Below, one piece after another: positions 8,498 through 15,533 of a DNA stretch of 64,000 nucleotides (its first letter is position 1; the number at the start of each line of letters is the position of its first letter). The notes below the pieces were generated by a model. It saw only the letters and a list, made by a program, of their open reading frames with translations, was not told the origin of the DNA and ran no database searches. Origin of the DNA: DAOTXL01 sp034435455 (GTDB taxonomy: Bacteria; Chloroflexota; Anaerolineae; JAAYZQ01); the NCBI GenBank assembly GCA_034435455.1, contig DAOTXL010000102.1, positions 57,866 through 121,865 of the forward strand, in the 5' to 3' direction. A program made the position numbers and the translations under genes.

Positions 8498-11380
8498 CTA
8501 GAGGGCCGAGGCTTCCGGAGTCTGGTTTTGTAGCGCCAGCCAGCGCCTGGCCACCTCCGGCAGCCTGGCCAGCGGGGCGCGCACCGTGGTACACTCCGGC
8601 AGGGAGTTGAGGAACATCGGCCCGTACGATTTGGTCAAGACGCGCCTGTCCAGGACGACGACCACCCCCCGGTCGGTCTTGGCGCGGATCAGCCGGCCAA
8701 AGCCCTGGCGGAAGCGCAAGATCGCCTCTGGGATGGCATACCGGGCAAAGGGGTTGTCATAGGTCTCGGAGCGGGCGGCAAAGATCGGGTCGTCGGGCAC
8801 GGAGAAGGGCAGGCGGACCAGCACCAGCACGCTCAGCGCCGGCCCGACCACGTCTACCCCCTCCCAAAAGCTGCGCGTGCCCAGCAGCACCGCCCGGGGG
8901 GTGGTGCGGAAATTTTCCAGCAGTTGCACCCGCGAGGTGCCTGCCCCCTGCTCGTAGAGCACGATCCCGGCCTCGGCCAGGGGGCGGGCAATGGCCTGCG
9001 AGGTGGCCCGCAGTTGGGAATAGGAGGTGAACAGCACCAGCGCCCGGCCTTCGGTGGCGCGGCACAGGGCCAACAGCACCTCCTCCACCGTCTTCTGATA
9101 GTAGGGCTGGTTGGGCTCCGGGATGTCGGTGGGCAGGTAGAGGAGGGTCGAGTTCTTGTAGTCGAACGGGGAACCGACTGCCAGTTCGTCCGCTTCCCAG
9201 GCGTTCAGCCGCTCGCGGAGAAAGTCGAAGCGGTTGTCGGTGGTCAGCGTGGCCGAGGTGAGGATGACCGACTCTTTGGCATGGAACAGGTGCCGTTCCA
9301 CCAGTTTGCCCACGTGCAGCGGCGCAGCGTGGAGGGTCACCCGCCCGTCCTGGGCCGAAATGCTGGCCCAATAGATAGCCTCGTGGGACGGTTCGGCGAT
9401 GCAGGCATTGATCTGTGCCCGTAGCTCGCCCAGGCGGGCGAGATACCCGCCACAATCCTGGATCAACCCCTCCAGGTCCGGGATGTCGTAGCGGTCCAGT
9501 TCCCCCAGGCCGCCGATCAACTGCTCCAGGTCGCCGAGGATCCGGTAGAGCTGGGCCGCCAGATTATCCCAGCTCATCTCCACCCGGCTCCAGGCCGGCT
9601 GGACCCGCTGGCCGCTGGTCAGGCGAACCCGCCGGTCGTACTCACCCTGCCCGGGGCTGTGTTCCTGCAAAAAGTCGCCCAGGATGTTGAAAAAACTGTA
9701 GGCGTTGGTCAATGCCGCTTCCACCTGGCGCTGCAGCTCGCGGACGTGGCTCTCCAGCACAGCCCACTCTTCGGCGGGGACCCTGCCCCGGCAGTGGGAG
9801 AGGAGATCGCTCAGGAAACCGCCGTAGCGGCGGGCCCCCATCGGCCGGACCAGCTCGTTGAGCACCCGTTCCACGGCGGCCTGGTCGGCCTCGAAGCTCA
9901 ATTGGCGGGTGACGCTGTCCTCCAGGTGGTGGGCCTCGTCTACGATAAGGTAGCGGTAATCGGGCAGGACCCGGTTCTCGGTGGCCACGTCCGAAAGGAG
10001 CAGGGCATGGTTGACGATGACCAGGTGCGCCCGTTCGGCGGCACGCCGGGCACGGTAAAAGAAGCAGCGGCCCCGCTCCCGGAAGCGGCAGCGTTCCAGG
10101 GTACAGGTATCGCTCTCGGCCGAGATCTTGTTCCACAGCACCTGCTCGACCGGATCGGGCATGAACAGCTCATCCCGCTCGCCGGTTTGGGTGCTGGGCA
10201 ACCAGACCAGTACCTTGGCCAACATGCGCATCTCCTCCACCGAGCTGACGCCCGCCTGGCGCAGGCCGGCCAGCCGCCGCTGGCAGAGATAGTTGTTCCG
10301 CCCTTTGAGCACCGCCACCCGAAACTCGAAGGGCAGGAGCTTTTGCAGGTCGGGGGTGTCTTTGCGAAAGAGCTGGTCCTGCAGGTTGATGGTATTGGTC
10401 GAAACGACGACCCGCTCGCCGTTGAGGTGGGCAAAGGTGACGGCAGGCAACAGGTAGGCCAGGCTCTTGCCGGTACCGGTACCGGCCTCGACCAGCAGGT
10501 GTTGTTGTTTGTTGAAAGCGTTGGCCACAGCCCGGAGCATCTCCACCTGCTGGGGACGATGCTCAAAGCCGGGAAAGTGGCGGGCAAAGGGGCCGCCTTC
10601 CTCCAGCATGGCGGCCAGTTCGTCCACGTTCAGGGCCCTGGGCCGGGCGGCGCGGACCAGTTCCTCCTCTTCCGAGTCTGTGGCAAAGAGCGGCCCCAAC
10701 GCCTCCTCCCTCGAATCGAACCGGGCGGCCAGTTGCTGGCCGATGGCCCCCCGGAAGGCGGTCCGCGTCTGTTCCCGCTCCAGGTCACGGAACACCTCCC
10801 GCAGCGGCCAGTCCACCGTCCTGGCCAGGCGGTTGATCTCCTGGAGGATGGCCGGCGGCAGGTGGGAGGCCTGTTCCAGCAGCGCCACAAACAGGTCCTT
10901 GGCGGCCAGCGCATCCTCCAGGGCGCGATGGGTGCTGAGGGTGGGCAACTCGAACTCCTGGCACAGCCTGGACAGGCTATAACGGGCGGCGTGGGGCGCC
11001 AGGATGCTGGCCAGCTCGAAGGTGTCCACCACCGGGTTGTCCAAGGACAGGTCATGGCTCCGCAGGAAATCCAGGTCAAAGTGCACGCTATGGCCCACCA
11101 GCGGGTGGCTGCCCACGAAGCGGCGCAGTTCGTGGGCCACCTGCCTGAAGCGGGGAGCGCGGTTCACCTCGTCGTGGCCGATGCCGGTCAACTGCTGGAT
11201 GGGAAAGGGGATGGGCCGGCCGGGGTTGACCACGGTGGACCAGGTGTCGAGCACCTGGGCCTGGAGAGAGCCCTCGTCGGTAGAGAGGCGAAAGCGGACG
11301 GCGCCAACTTCCAGGATGGCATCGCGCCGGGGGTCAAGGCCCGTGGTCTCGATGTCCAGGGCCACGCAGGTTCGATTCAT
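8498..11380 (-). CDS. dinG: Exonuclease-DinG family helicase
   Basis: 960-aa fusion of a DnaQ-like 3'-5' exonuclease and an XPD/DinG-type superfamily 2 helicase. Residues 1-165 carry VALDIETTGLD, VGHSVHFDLDFLR and HRALEDALAAKDL (DEDDh exonuclease). The helicase part has Walker A EAGTGTGKS, then Cys residues in NYLCQRR, CTLERCRF and GRCFF that likely bind a [4Fe-4S] cluster, the DEAH box VDEAHHLED, and late motifs including LGTRSFWEGVD and RQGFGRLIR. Such proteins unwind 5'-3' and act in DNA repair or recombination intermediates. The gene is transcribed alone from its own promoter and is convergent with ttuA. Confidence 0.92.
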   Translation of the reverse strand: MNRTCVALDIETTGLDPRRDAILEVGAVRFRLSTDEGSLQAQVLDTWSTVVNPGRPIPFPIQQLTGIGHDEVNRAPRFRQVAHELRRFVGSHPLVGHSVHFDLDFLRSHDLSLDNPVVDTFELASILAPHAARYSLSRLCQEFELPTLSTHRALEDALAAKDLFVALLEQASHLPPAILQEINRLARTVDWPLREVFRDLEREQTRTAFRGAIGQQLAARFDSREEALGPLFATDSEEEELVRAARPRALNVDELAAMLEEGGPFARHFPGFEHRPQQVEMLRAVANAFNKQQHLLVEAGTGTGKSLAYLLPAVTFAHLNGERVVVSTNTINLQDQLFRKDTPDLQKLLPFEFRVAVLKGRNNYLCQRRLAGLRQAGVSSVEEMRMLAKVLVWLPSTQTGERDELFMPDPVEQVLWNKISAESDTCTLERCRFRERGRCFFYRARRAAERAHLVIVNHALLLSDVATENRVLPDYRYLIVDEAHHLEDSVTRQLSFEADQAAVERVLNELVRPMGARRYGGFLSDLLSHCRGRVPAEEWAVLESHVRELQRQVEAALTNAYSFFNILGDFLQEHSPGQGEYDRRVRLTSGQRVQPAWSRVEMSWDNLAAQLYRILGDLEQLIGGLGELDRYDIPDLEGLIQDCGGYLARLGELRAQINACIAEPSHEAIYWASISAQDGRVTLHAAPLHVGKLVERHLFHAKESVILTSATLTTDNRFDFLRERLNAWEADELAVGSPFDYKNSTLLYLPTDIPEPNQPYYQKTVEEVLLALCRATEGRALVLFTSYSQLRATSQAIARPLAEAGIVLYEQGAGTSRVQLLENFRTTPRAVLLGTRSFWEGVDVVGPALSVLVLVRLPFSVPDDPIFAARSETYDNPFARYAIPEAILRFRQGFGRLIRAKTDRGVVVVLDRRVLTKSYGPMFLNSLPECTTVRAPLARLPEVARRWLALQNQTPEASAL

Positions 11381-11443
11381 GGGGAATCCCTTCTAGGGGA
11401 GATGCAGAGGCGCAGCACGCTGTCCTCTCCTCCCGGTGGGGTG

Positions 11444-11472
11444 ATTATACCCCAGGTCTGGACAGGAGGCAA
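11444..11472 (-). promoter_or_regulatory. dinG promoter
   Basis: TTGCCT, 17-bp spacer, TATAAT, ending about 60 nt before the dinG start codon. Confidence 0.7.
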
Positions 11473-11475
11473 ATG

Positions 11476-12327
11476 TCAACCGGGTGCCAGCCACCGATCC
11501 AGCAGCAGTTCCTGTTTCTTGCACTCGATCTTTTCTGAACTCTGCTCATTGCCCAGGATGGCGCCGGCCAGTACCGGCAGATACCGGCCGAGGAGCCGGA
11601 AAGGTCGGAGCAGGTAGCAGGCATGCAGGCTGAGGTGGATCAGCAGGTCTTCTGGGGCCAGGAACTTGACCGGTCGCCCGGCCACCTGCCCGGCTGTTGC
11701 CCGCTGCCACAGGGCTTCCACCGGGATGGGAAAGCCGTCGTTGGGCGGCATCAGGTCCCAGTGCACCTCCACCTGGACCCTGCGCCCCGGCAGGTGATAG
11801 GGGACCAGGTGGTGGATCCGCTCCGGCCGATACCAATCGCGGGGGGCATAGCCCTCGTCGGGCCGGTAGCCCAGATGCAGCAGGATCTCCTCGGCCTGCT
11901 CCACGTCCGCCGGCCGGACCAGGAAGTCCAGATCGCCGCACAACCGCAAGGCCGGATCGGGAAAGATGCTCTCCCGCAGGGCCAGCCCTTTGAGCGGCAT
12001 CGCCTCGATGCCGGCAGCGCGCCACGCATCCAGCAAGCGGCCCCCTTCGATCTGTTGCAGGGTGGTCAGCAAGATGCCCAGCCGATTGGCCTCCTCCAGC
12101 ATCCGCCAGGCCCCGGCCGGCACCTTCACCCCCAGGTCAGGCTTTTGCAGATGGTGGTAGACCAGGGTGGGGAGGCCATGCCGGATGGCGCGGGTCACCA
12201 CCCTGTCCCAGTCCAGGTCCCGGCCGGCCAGATGGTGGATGGTCTGCTCCTGGGCCGGTTCCAGGGCGACCCGGGCGCACAGCAATAACAGCCGGTCTTC
12301 GGCGGAAACGGAGATCAGGGGGTTCAT
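11476..12327 (-). CDS. NTP_transf_5-type nucleotidyltransferase of RiPP-like operon, possibly truncated
   Basis: Nucleotidyltransferase-fold protein (PF14907 type), 283 aa. The signature AMPLKGLALRESIFPDP followed by LRLCGDLDFLV gives the metal-binding acidic pair. Proteins of this type recur beside PqqD-like proteins and small peptides, but their reaction is not established. ATG 12327 overlaps the stop of the S26-like gene (ATGA), so the two are translationally coupled. After a normal-looking HLSLHACYLL segment the last 40 residues are charged and unlike the usual helical tail, and the protein is shorter than I expect for the family, so a C-terminal truncation is possible. An N-terminal extension to 12465 is rejected because it would run into the neighbour. 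Confidence 0.8.
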   Translation of the reverse strand: MNPLISVSAEDRLLLLCARVALEPAQEQTIHHLAGRDLDWDRVVTRAIRHGLPTLVYHHLQKPDLGVKVPAGAWRMLEEANRLGILLTTLQQIEGGRLLDAWRAAGIEAMPLKGLALRESIFPDPALRLCGDLDFLVRPADVEQAEEILLHLGYRPDEGYAPRDWYRPERIHHLVPYHLPGRRVQVEVHWDLMPPNDGFPIPVEALWQRATAGQVAGRPVKFLAPEDLLIHLSLHACYLLRPFRLLGRYLPVLAGAILGNEQSSEKIECKKQELLLDRWLAPG

Positions 12328-12670
12328 CGGCGCAAGACCCAGGCTGCCAGTGCAGGGAGCCAGGCCACGGCCCGGCGCAGCAGGCGACGGCGGCGCAGGG
12401 GGAAACAGAGGGCCAGGGCCCAGCCGAAGGCCCGGGCAACCGGGGATTGCAGGTCGAAATGGCAACCAGGGCCATCCACGGCCACCACCCGGCCGATCAC
12501 AGCACCGACCGGGAACGGCGGGTCGGCCTCGAGGCGGTTGTCGCCACCCAGCGGGGGGCAGTGGGGCGCAGCAACAGGGTGAGGTCGCCGCGTTGCTCCA
12601 CCCACACGCCGACCGGCAGCCGTGGCCGATGGTCCAGAGTGTCCATAGCCAGGGCGGCCCGGACTAGCAC
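12324..12670 (-). pseudogene. S26 signal-peptidase-like gene, frameshifted in a C6 run and lacking the Ser motif
   Basis: Two overlapping minus-strand frames form one product. The first (12670-12497) starts at a GTG overlapping the precursor stop and reads ...RLPVGVWVEQRGDL. The second (to 12324) carries GDNRLEADPPFPVGAVIGRVVAV, the GDN and GRV block typical of S26/S24-like peptidases of RiPP-type clusters, then a basic tail with a hydrophobic end. Adding one C to the run of six C's at about 12551-12556 joins them in frame. The N-terminal Ser-Met catalytic region is absent in either case, so this is either a degraded peptidase or a shortened non-catalytic relative. It sits between the precursor-like peptide and the nucleotidyltransferase. 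A sequencing indel cannot be excluded. Confidence 0.6.
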
Positions 12671-12828
12671 AAAACGACCGAGTGGTTAAAGGAGCAAGCC
12701 TGGGCCGGGCCCAGTTCCTCCAGGATCTGGTCGCCGCGATAGGTGATGACCCGGGGTGGCTCGTACGGGGGCAGGGCTTCCTCGCTTTTCCGGACCGCCG
12801 TCGGTTCCTGCTTTTCGATCTGGTTCAC
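12664..12828 (-). CDS. Short RiPP precursor-like peptide (54 codons)
   Basis: A small gene with a GTG start, an ideal GGAGGAGGG about 7 nt in front, and a 54-residue product. The N-terminal half is charged and leader-like. It then has YEPPRVITYRG (a YxxP-type element as bound by PqqD-like recognition domains), ILEELGPAQA, and a distinct Cys-bounded tail CSFNHSVVLC at the C-terminus. That layout (leader, GPA-type junction, short Cys-containing core) is what one expects of a ribosomally made, modified peptide. It lies 45 nt after the PqqD-family gene and its stop overlaps the S26-like gene. The function is inferred from layout and neighbours. The final modification (disulfide, thioether or other) cannot be told; no radical SAM or cyclase gene is in the operon. 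Confidence 0.75.
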   Translation of the reverse strand: MNQIEKQEPTAVRKSEEALPPYEPPRVITYRGDQILEELGPAQACSFNHSVVLC

Positions 12829-12873
12829 CGCACCCTCCTCCTGTCAATCCACGCGGCCATGGTTGCAGGATAA

Positions 12874-13182
12874 CTATGGCCTTGTTATCAAACCTTCTGC
12901 TTCAAAAAGCTCCAGGACGGCCTGGATGTCACCGGCAACATCCTGTTCCGGTGCTGGGGCAAAGCGGGCACAGAGCACAGCTTCGATCTCGGTCGGGGTA
13001 TGCTGCCCATCACCCAGCTCCCACACCAGCCGGGCGGTGGGGTTCAGGATGTGGATCGAGTCCCGGACGGGGTCATAGAGGAGTGTCTCGCGCCCTGCAG
13101 ATTTACACACGATATCGGGTCGTTGACGCAATGTTCCCCGACTCTGGTCCATTGGCAGAGACCCACGCCCCGGCCCTGGCAT
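12874..13182 (-). CDS. PqqD-family peptide chaperone (RRE domain)
   Basis: Small PqqD-family protein, 102 aa from ATG 13182 or 92 aa from ATG 13152. The family pattern is clear: RPDIVCKSAGRETLLYDP, then HILNPTARLVWELGDGQHT, then a helical end finishing in EAEGLITRP. PqqD domains bind leader peptides of ribosomally made peptides and present them to modifying enzymes. It is the first gene behind a strong promoter and is followed by the precursor-like peptide, which has a matching YxxP element. In this setting it is best read as the recognition element of a RiPP pathway, not of pyrroloquinoline quinone synthesis, as no pqq gene is present. Confidence 0.88.
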   Translation of the reverse strand: MPGPGRGSLPMDQSRGTLRQRPDIVCKSAGRETLLYDPVRDSIHILNPTARLVWELGDGQHTPTEIEAVLCARFAPAPEQDVAGDIQAVLELFEAEGLITRP

Positions 13183-13220
13183 CCGCCAGCCCTGGGCCCC
13201 TTTCCCTTCAGGATGCTTCC

Positions 13221-13249
13221 ATTATATCAGAACCCGGTGCGGAAGTCAA
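13221..13249 (-). promoter_or_regulatory. Promoter of the RiPP-like operon
   Basis: TTGACT, 17-bp spacer, TATAAT. It reads into the PqqD-family gene about 35 nt downstream, showing that this operon has its own near-consensus promoter. Confidence 0.8.
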
Positions 13250-13312
13250 GGGGCAAGAAGGTCTGATTTGGGTGGGTAACAAACCTGCCCTGCCTGCCGC
13301 CGGGCCTTGCCC

Positions 13313-13341
13313 TTGACGGCCTGAGGTGGGAATGGTATACT
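13313..13341 (+). promoter_or_regulatory. Promoter of the DUF2270 gene
   Basis: TTGACG, 17-bp spacer, TATACT, about 45 nt before the GTG start; divergent from the RiPP-like operon promoter. Confidence 0.75.
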
Positions 13342-13385
13342 GGCCCCGGAAGCAGGGACAAACATCCTGAGCGAGGAGGGGCAAG

Positions 13386-14477
13386 GTGACGGAACAGACA
13401 AATCCGACAGGCAGGAACCCCGACGCAGAGCCGGTGTGGACCTACCGGGGCTATCGTCTGCGGCCCAGCGAGTTCACCACCGCCATGGTCCACTTTTTCC
13501 GGGCGGAGGTGCAACGGGCCAACGTCTGGCGGCAGCGGCTGGATACCACCACCAACTGGGCGGTGCTGACCACCGGCGCGGCAATCTCTTTTGCCTTCAG
13601 CCGGGCTATCGCCGAGGACCACCGGGTGATCATCCTGAACGTCCTGTTGGTGACGCTCTTTTTGTATATCGAGGCCCGCCGCGACCGCTATTACGAGCTG
13701 TGGAGCTACCGCGTGCGGCTGATGGAGACCGATTTCTTTGCCACCATGCTGGTGCCGCCCTTCCATCCGGCGGCCGATTGGGCCGAAAGCCTGGCCGAGA
13801 ACCTGCTCCACCCCCAGTTTCCGATCTCGTTGTGGGAGGCGTTGGGCCGGCGGTATCGGCGAAATTATCTGTGGATCTATGCCGTGCTGGGGCTGGCCTG
13901 GCTGTCCAAGATATGGTTGCACCCTATCCAGGCATCCTCCTGGTCCCAGTTCATCTCCAGAGCAGCCATCGGCCCCATCCCGGGCGGAGCAGTGCTGGCG
14001 GCTGGCCTCCTGTTCAACGGCCTGCTGCTGCTCGTCGGGCTGCTGACGGTGGGGCTGCAACAGGCCACCGGCGAGGTGCTGCCCCGCTACGGCGCCTTCC
14101 AACTGCCCGCCCTGGCAGAGCGCGCACCGGCCCCCGGCCCTCGCCTGGCCTCCTGGCGAGCCTGGTTCCGCCCCAGCCGACAGCGGCAACGGCTGCTGGC
14201 CTTCATCATCACCGACCGGGCCCAGGCCGTGGCCGACCGCATCCTGCGCGACATGAGCCGGGGGGTGACCGCCCTGTCGGCCGTCGGCATGTACACCCGG
14301 CAGCCGCGCACCATGCTGATGTGTGCCCTGACCGTGACCGAGGTGGCACAGCTCAAGGCCGTGGTTAGCGCCGAGGACCCCCAGGCGTTCGTCACCCTGT
14401 CGCCGGCCCAGGAGGTGTTGGGCAAGGGCTTTGCGCCGTTGCGCGAGGAGGCCGAACCATCGTCGGAAACGGAGTAA
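13386..14477 (+). CDS. DUF2270 membrane protein with C-terminal DUF2179-like domain
   Basis: Protein of unknown function, 363 aa. The N-terminal DUF2270 part includes MVHFFRAEVQRANVWRQRLD, TTNWAV and YIEARRDRYYELW, with membrane spans around residues 55-95 and 160-235. The C-terminal 90 residues (RAQAVADRILRDMSRGVTAL, AVGMYTRQPRTMLMCALT, DPQAFVTLSPAQEVLGKGF) resemble the DUF2179 domain at the end of YitT-like proteins, thought to be a ligand-binding cytoplasmic module. GTG start at 13386 with GAGGAGGGG in front. The fusion suggests a membrane device with a cytoplasmic sensing tail; function is not known. Confidence 0.8.
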   Translation: MTEQTNPTGRNPDAEPVWTYRGYRLRPSEFTTAMVHFFRAEVQRANVWRQRLDTTTNWAVLTTGAAISFAFSRAIAEDHRVIILNVLLVTLFLYIEARRDRYYELWSYRVRLMETDFFATMLVPPFHPAADWAESLAENLLHPQFPISLWEALGRRYRRNYLWIYAVLGLAWLSKIWLHPIQASSWSQFISRAAIGPIPGGAVLAAGLLFNGLLLLVGLLTVGLQQATGEVLPRYGAFQLPALAERAPAPGPRLASWRAWFRPSRQRQRLLAFIITDRAQAVADRILRDMSRGVTALSAVGMYTRQPRTMLMCALTVTEVAQLKAVVSAEDPQAFVTLSPAQEVLGKGFAPLREEAEPSSETE

Positions 14478-14487
14478 AAGCCCCCTG

Positions 14488-15522
14488 TCAGCCCCACACC
14501 CCGGGGATGGCGCGGCCGCAGTCGGGGCAGCGGCCCTGTCCCAGCCGCCAGCGGGTCACCTGCAGCCCCCACCGCCCGATGAGCAGCGTCCCACAGTCGG
14601 GACAGGCTGTGTTCTCCAGAGGGTGGCCCGGCACGTTGCCCAGATACACGAACTCCAGGCCGGCCTCCTGTCCAATCTGCCAGGCCCGTTCCAGGGTGCG
14701 CAGCGGTGTCGGCGGGGCAGTGAAGCGATAGGCCGGGTAATAGCCGCTGAGGTGCCAGGGCACCTCTCTCCCCAGTTCGGCGGCGATGCGGCCGGCGATG
14801 GAGCGCAGAACCTGGTCCGCATCGTTCACGCCCGGAATGACCAGGGTGGTGATCTCCAGCCAGACCCCTGCCTGCCGCGCCAGGTAGCAGTTACGCCACA
14901 CTTTTTCCACGTCCACCCCGCAATATCGCCGCACGGCCTGGGCATCGCCTTTTATGTCCACATTCATGGCATCCAACCCGGCTTCGACCAGCAGGGCCAG
15001 CGCCTGGGGAGTCATGTAGCCGTTCGTCACATAGGTGTTGTACAGGCCCTGCCGGCGGGCCAGGCGGAACACCTCCAGTGACCATTCCAGGGAGAGGGTG
15101 GGTTCGTTGAAGCTGATGGAGGTCCCCCGGCAGTCCCGCTCCACGGCTTCTTGCACAAACTCTTCAGGCGCGAAAAAGCGGGTCGGGCGGGGTCGGGCCT
15201 TGGAGATCTCCCAGTTTTGGCACCAGGGGCAGGCCAGGTTGCACGACCAGGCCCCGCCGGTCAGGGCCACCGAACCGGGATAAAAGTGGTAGAGCGGCTT
15301 TTTTTCGATCGGGTTGACCGAGAGGGACGAGACCGCGCCGTAGAGGAGGGTCACCAGTTCGCCATTCCGGTGGCCTCGGGTCCGACACCAGCCCAGCCCG
15401 CCAGGGGCGATCTCGCAGCGGCGCTCGCAGGTCAGGCAGCGGAGCCGCTCCCCGGCCGGCTCCACCAGCAACGCGGGCCGGGTGAACCGCTGCAGGGAGG
15501 TCGGCCAGTGCCCCTCCTCCAT
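14488..15522 (-). CDS. amrS: AmmeMemoRadiSam system radical SAM enzyme
   Basis: Radical SAM protein of the AmmeMemoRadiSam group, 344 aa. It has CLTCERRCEIAPGGLGWCRTR at the N-terminus, the SAM-cluster motif SCNLACPWCQNW, SFNEPTLSLEW, and two C-terminal CPDCG pairs that look like a zinc ribbon. ATG 15522 lies 12 nt after the stop of the upstream debranching enzyme gene. The partner Memo-like (AmmB) protein is found 43 kb away at 58988-59830, so the system is split in this genome. The substrate of the system is unsettled. The other radical SAM protein in the window, at 1766-2707, is a distinct type. Confidence 0.85.
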   Translation of the reverse strand: MEEGHWPTSLQRFTRPALLVEPAGERLRCLTCERRCEIAPGGLGWCRTRGHRNGELVTLLYGAVSSLSVNPIEKKPLYHFYPGSVALTGGAWSCNLACPWCQNWEISKARPRPTRFFAPEEFVQEAVERDCRGTSISFNEPTLSLEWSLEVFRLARRQGLYNTYVTNGYMTPQALALLVEAGLDAMNVDIKGDAQAVRRYCGVDVEKVWRNCYLARQAGVWLEITTLVIPGVNDADQVLRSIAGRIAAELGREVPWHLSGYYPAYRFTAPPTPLRTLERAWQIGQEAGLEFVYLGNVPGHPLENTACPDCGTLLIGRWGLQVTRWRLGQGRCPDCGRAIPGVWG

Positions 15523-15533
15523 CGCTCCCGCCC

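Noticed and set aside
9659..11617. Plus-strand open frame of 652 codons opposite dinG
   Set aside because: Antisense to a helicase with intact motifs; no SD or recognisable domain.
12664..12828. Lasso-peptide precursor
   Set aside because: No B1/B2 transglutaminase-like protease or asparagine-synthetase-like cyclase in the operon, and the putative core begins with Cys rather than Gly/Ala with a ring-forming Asp/Glu at 7-9.
12874..13182. Pyrroloquinoline quinone synthesis
   Set aside because: The PqqD-like protein has no pqqA, B, C or E neighbours.
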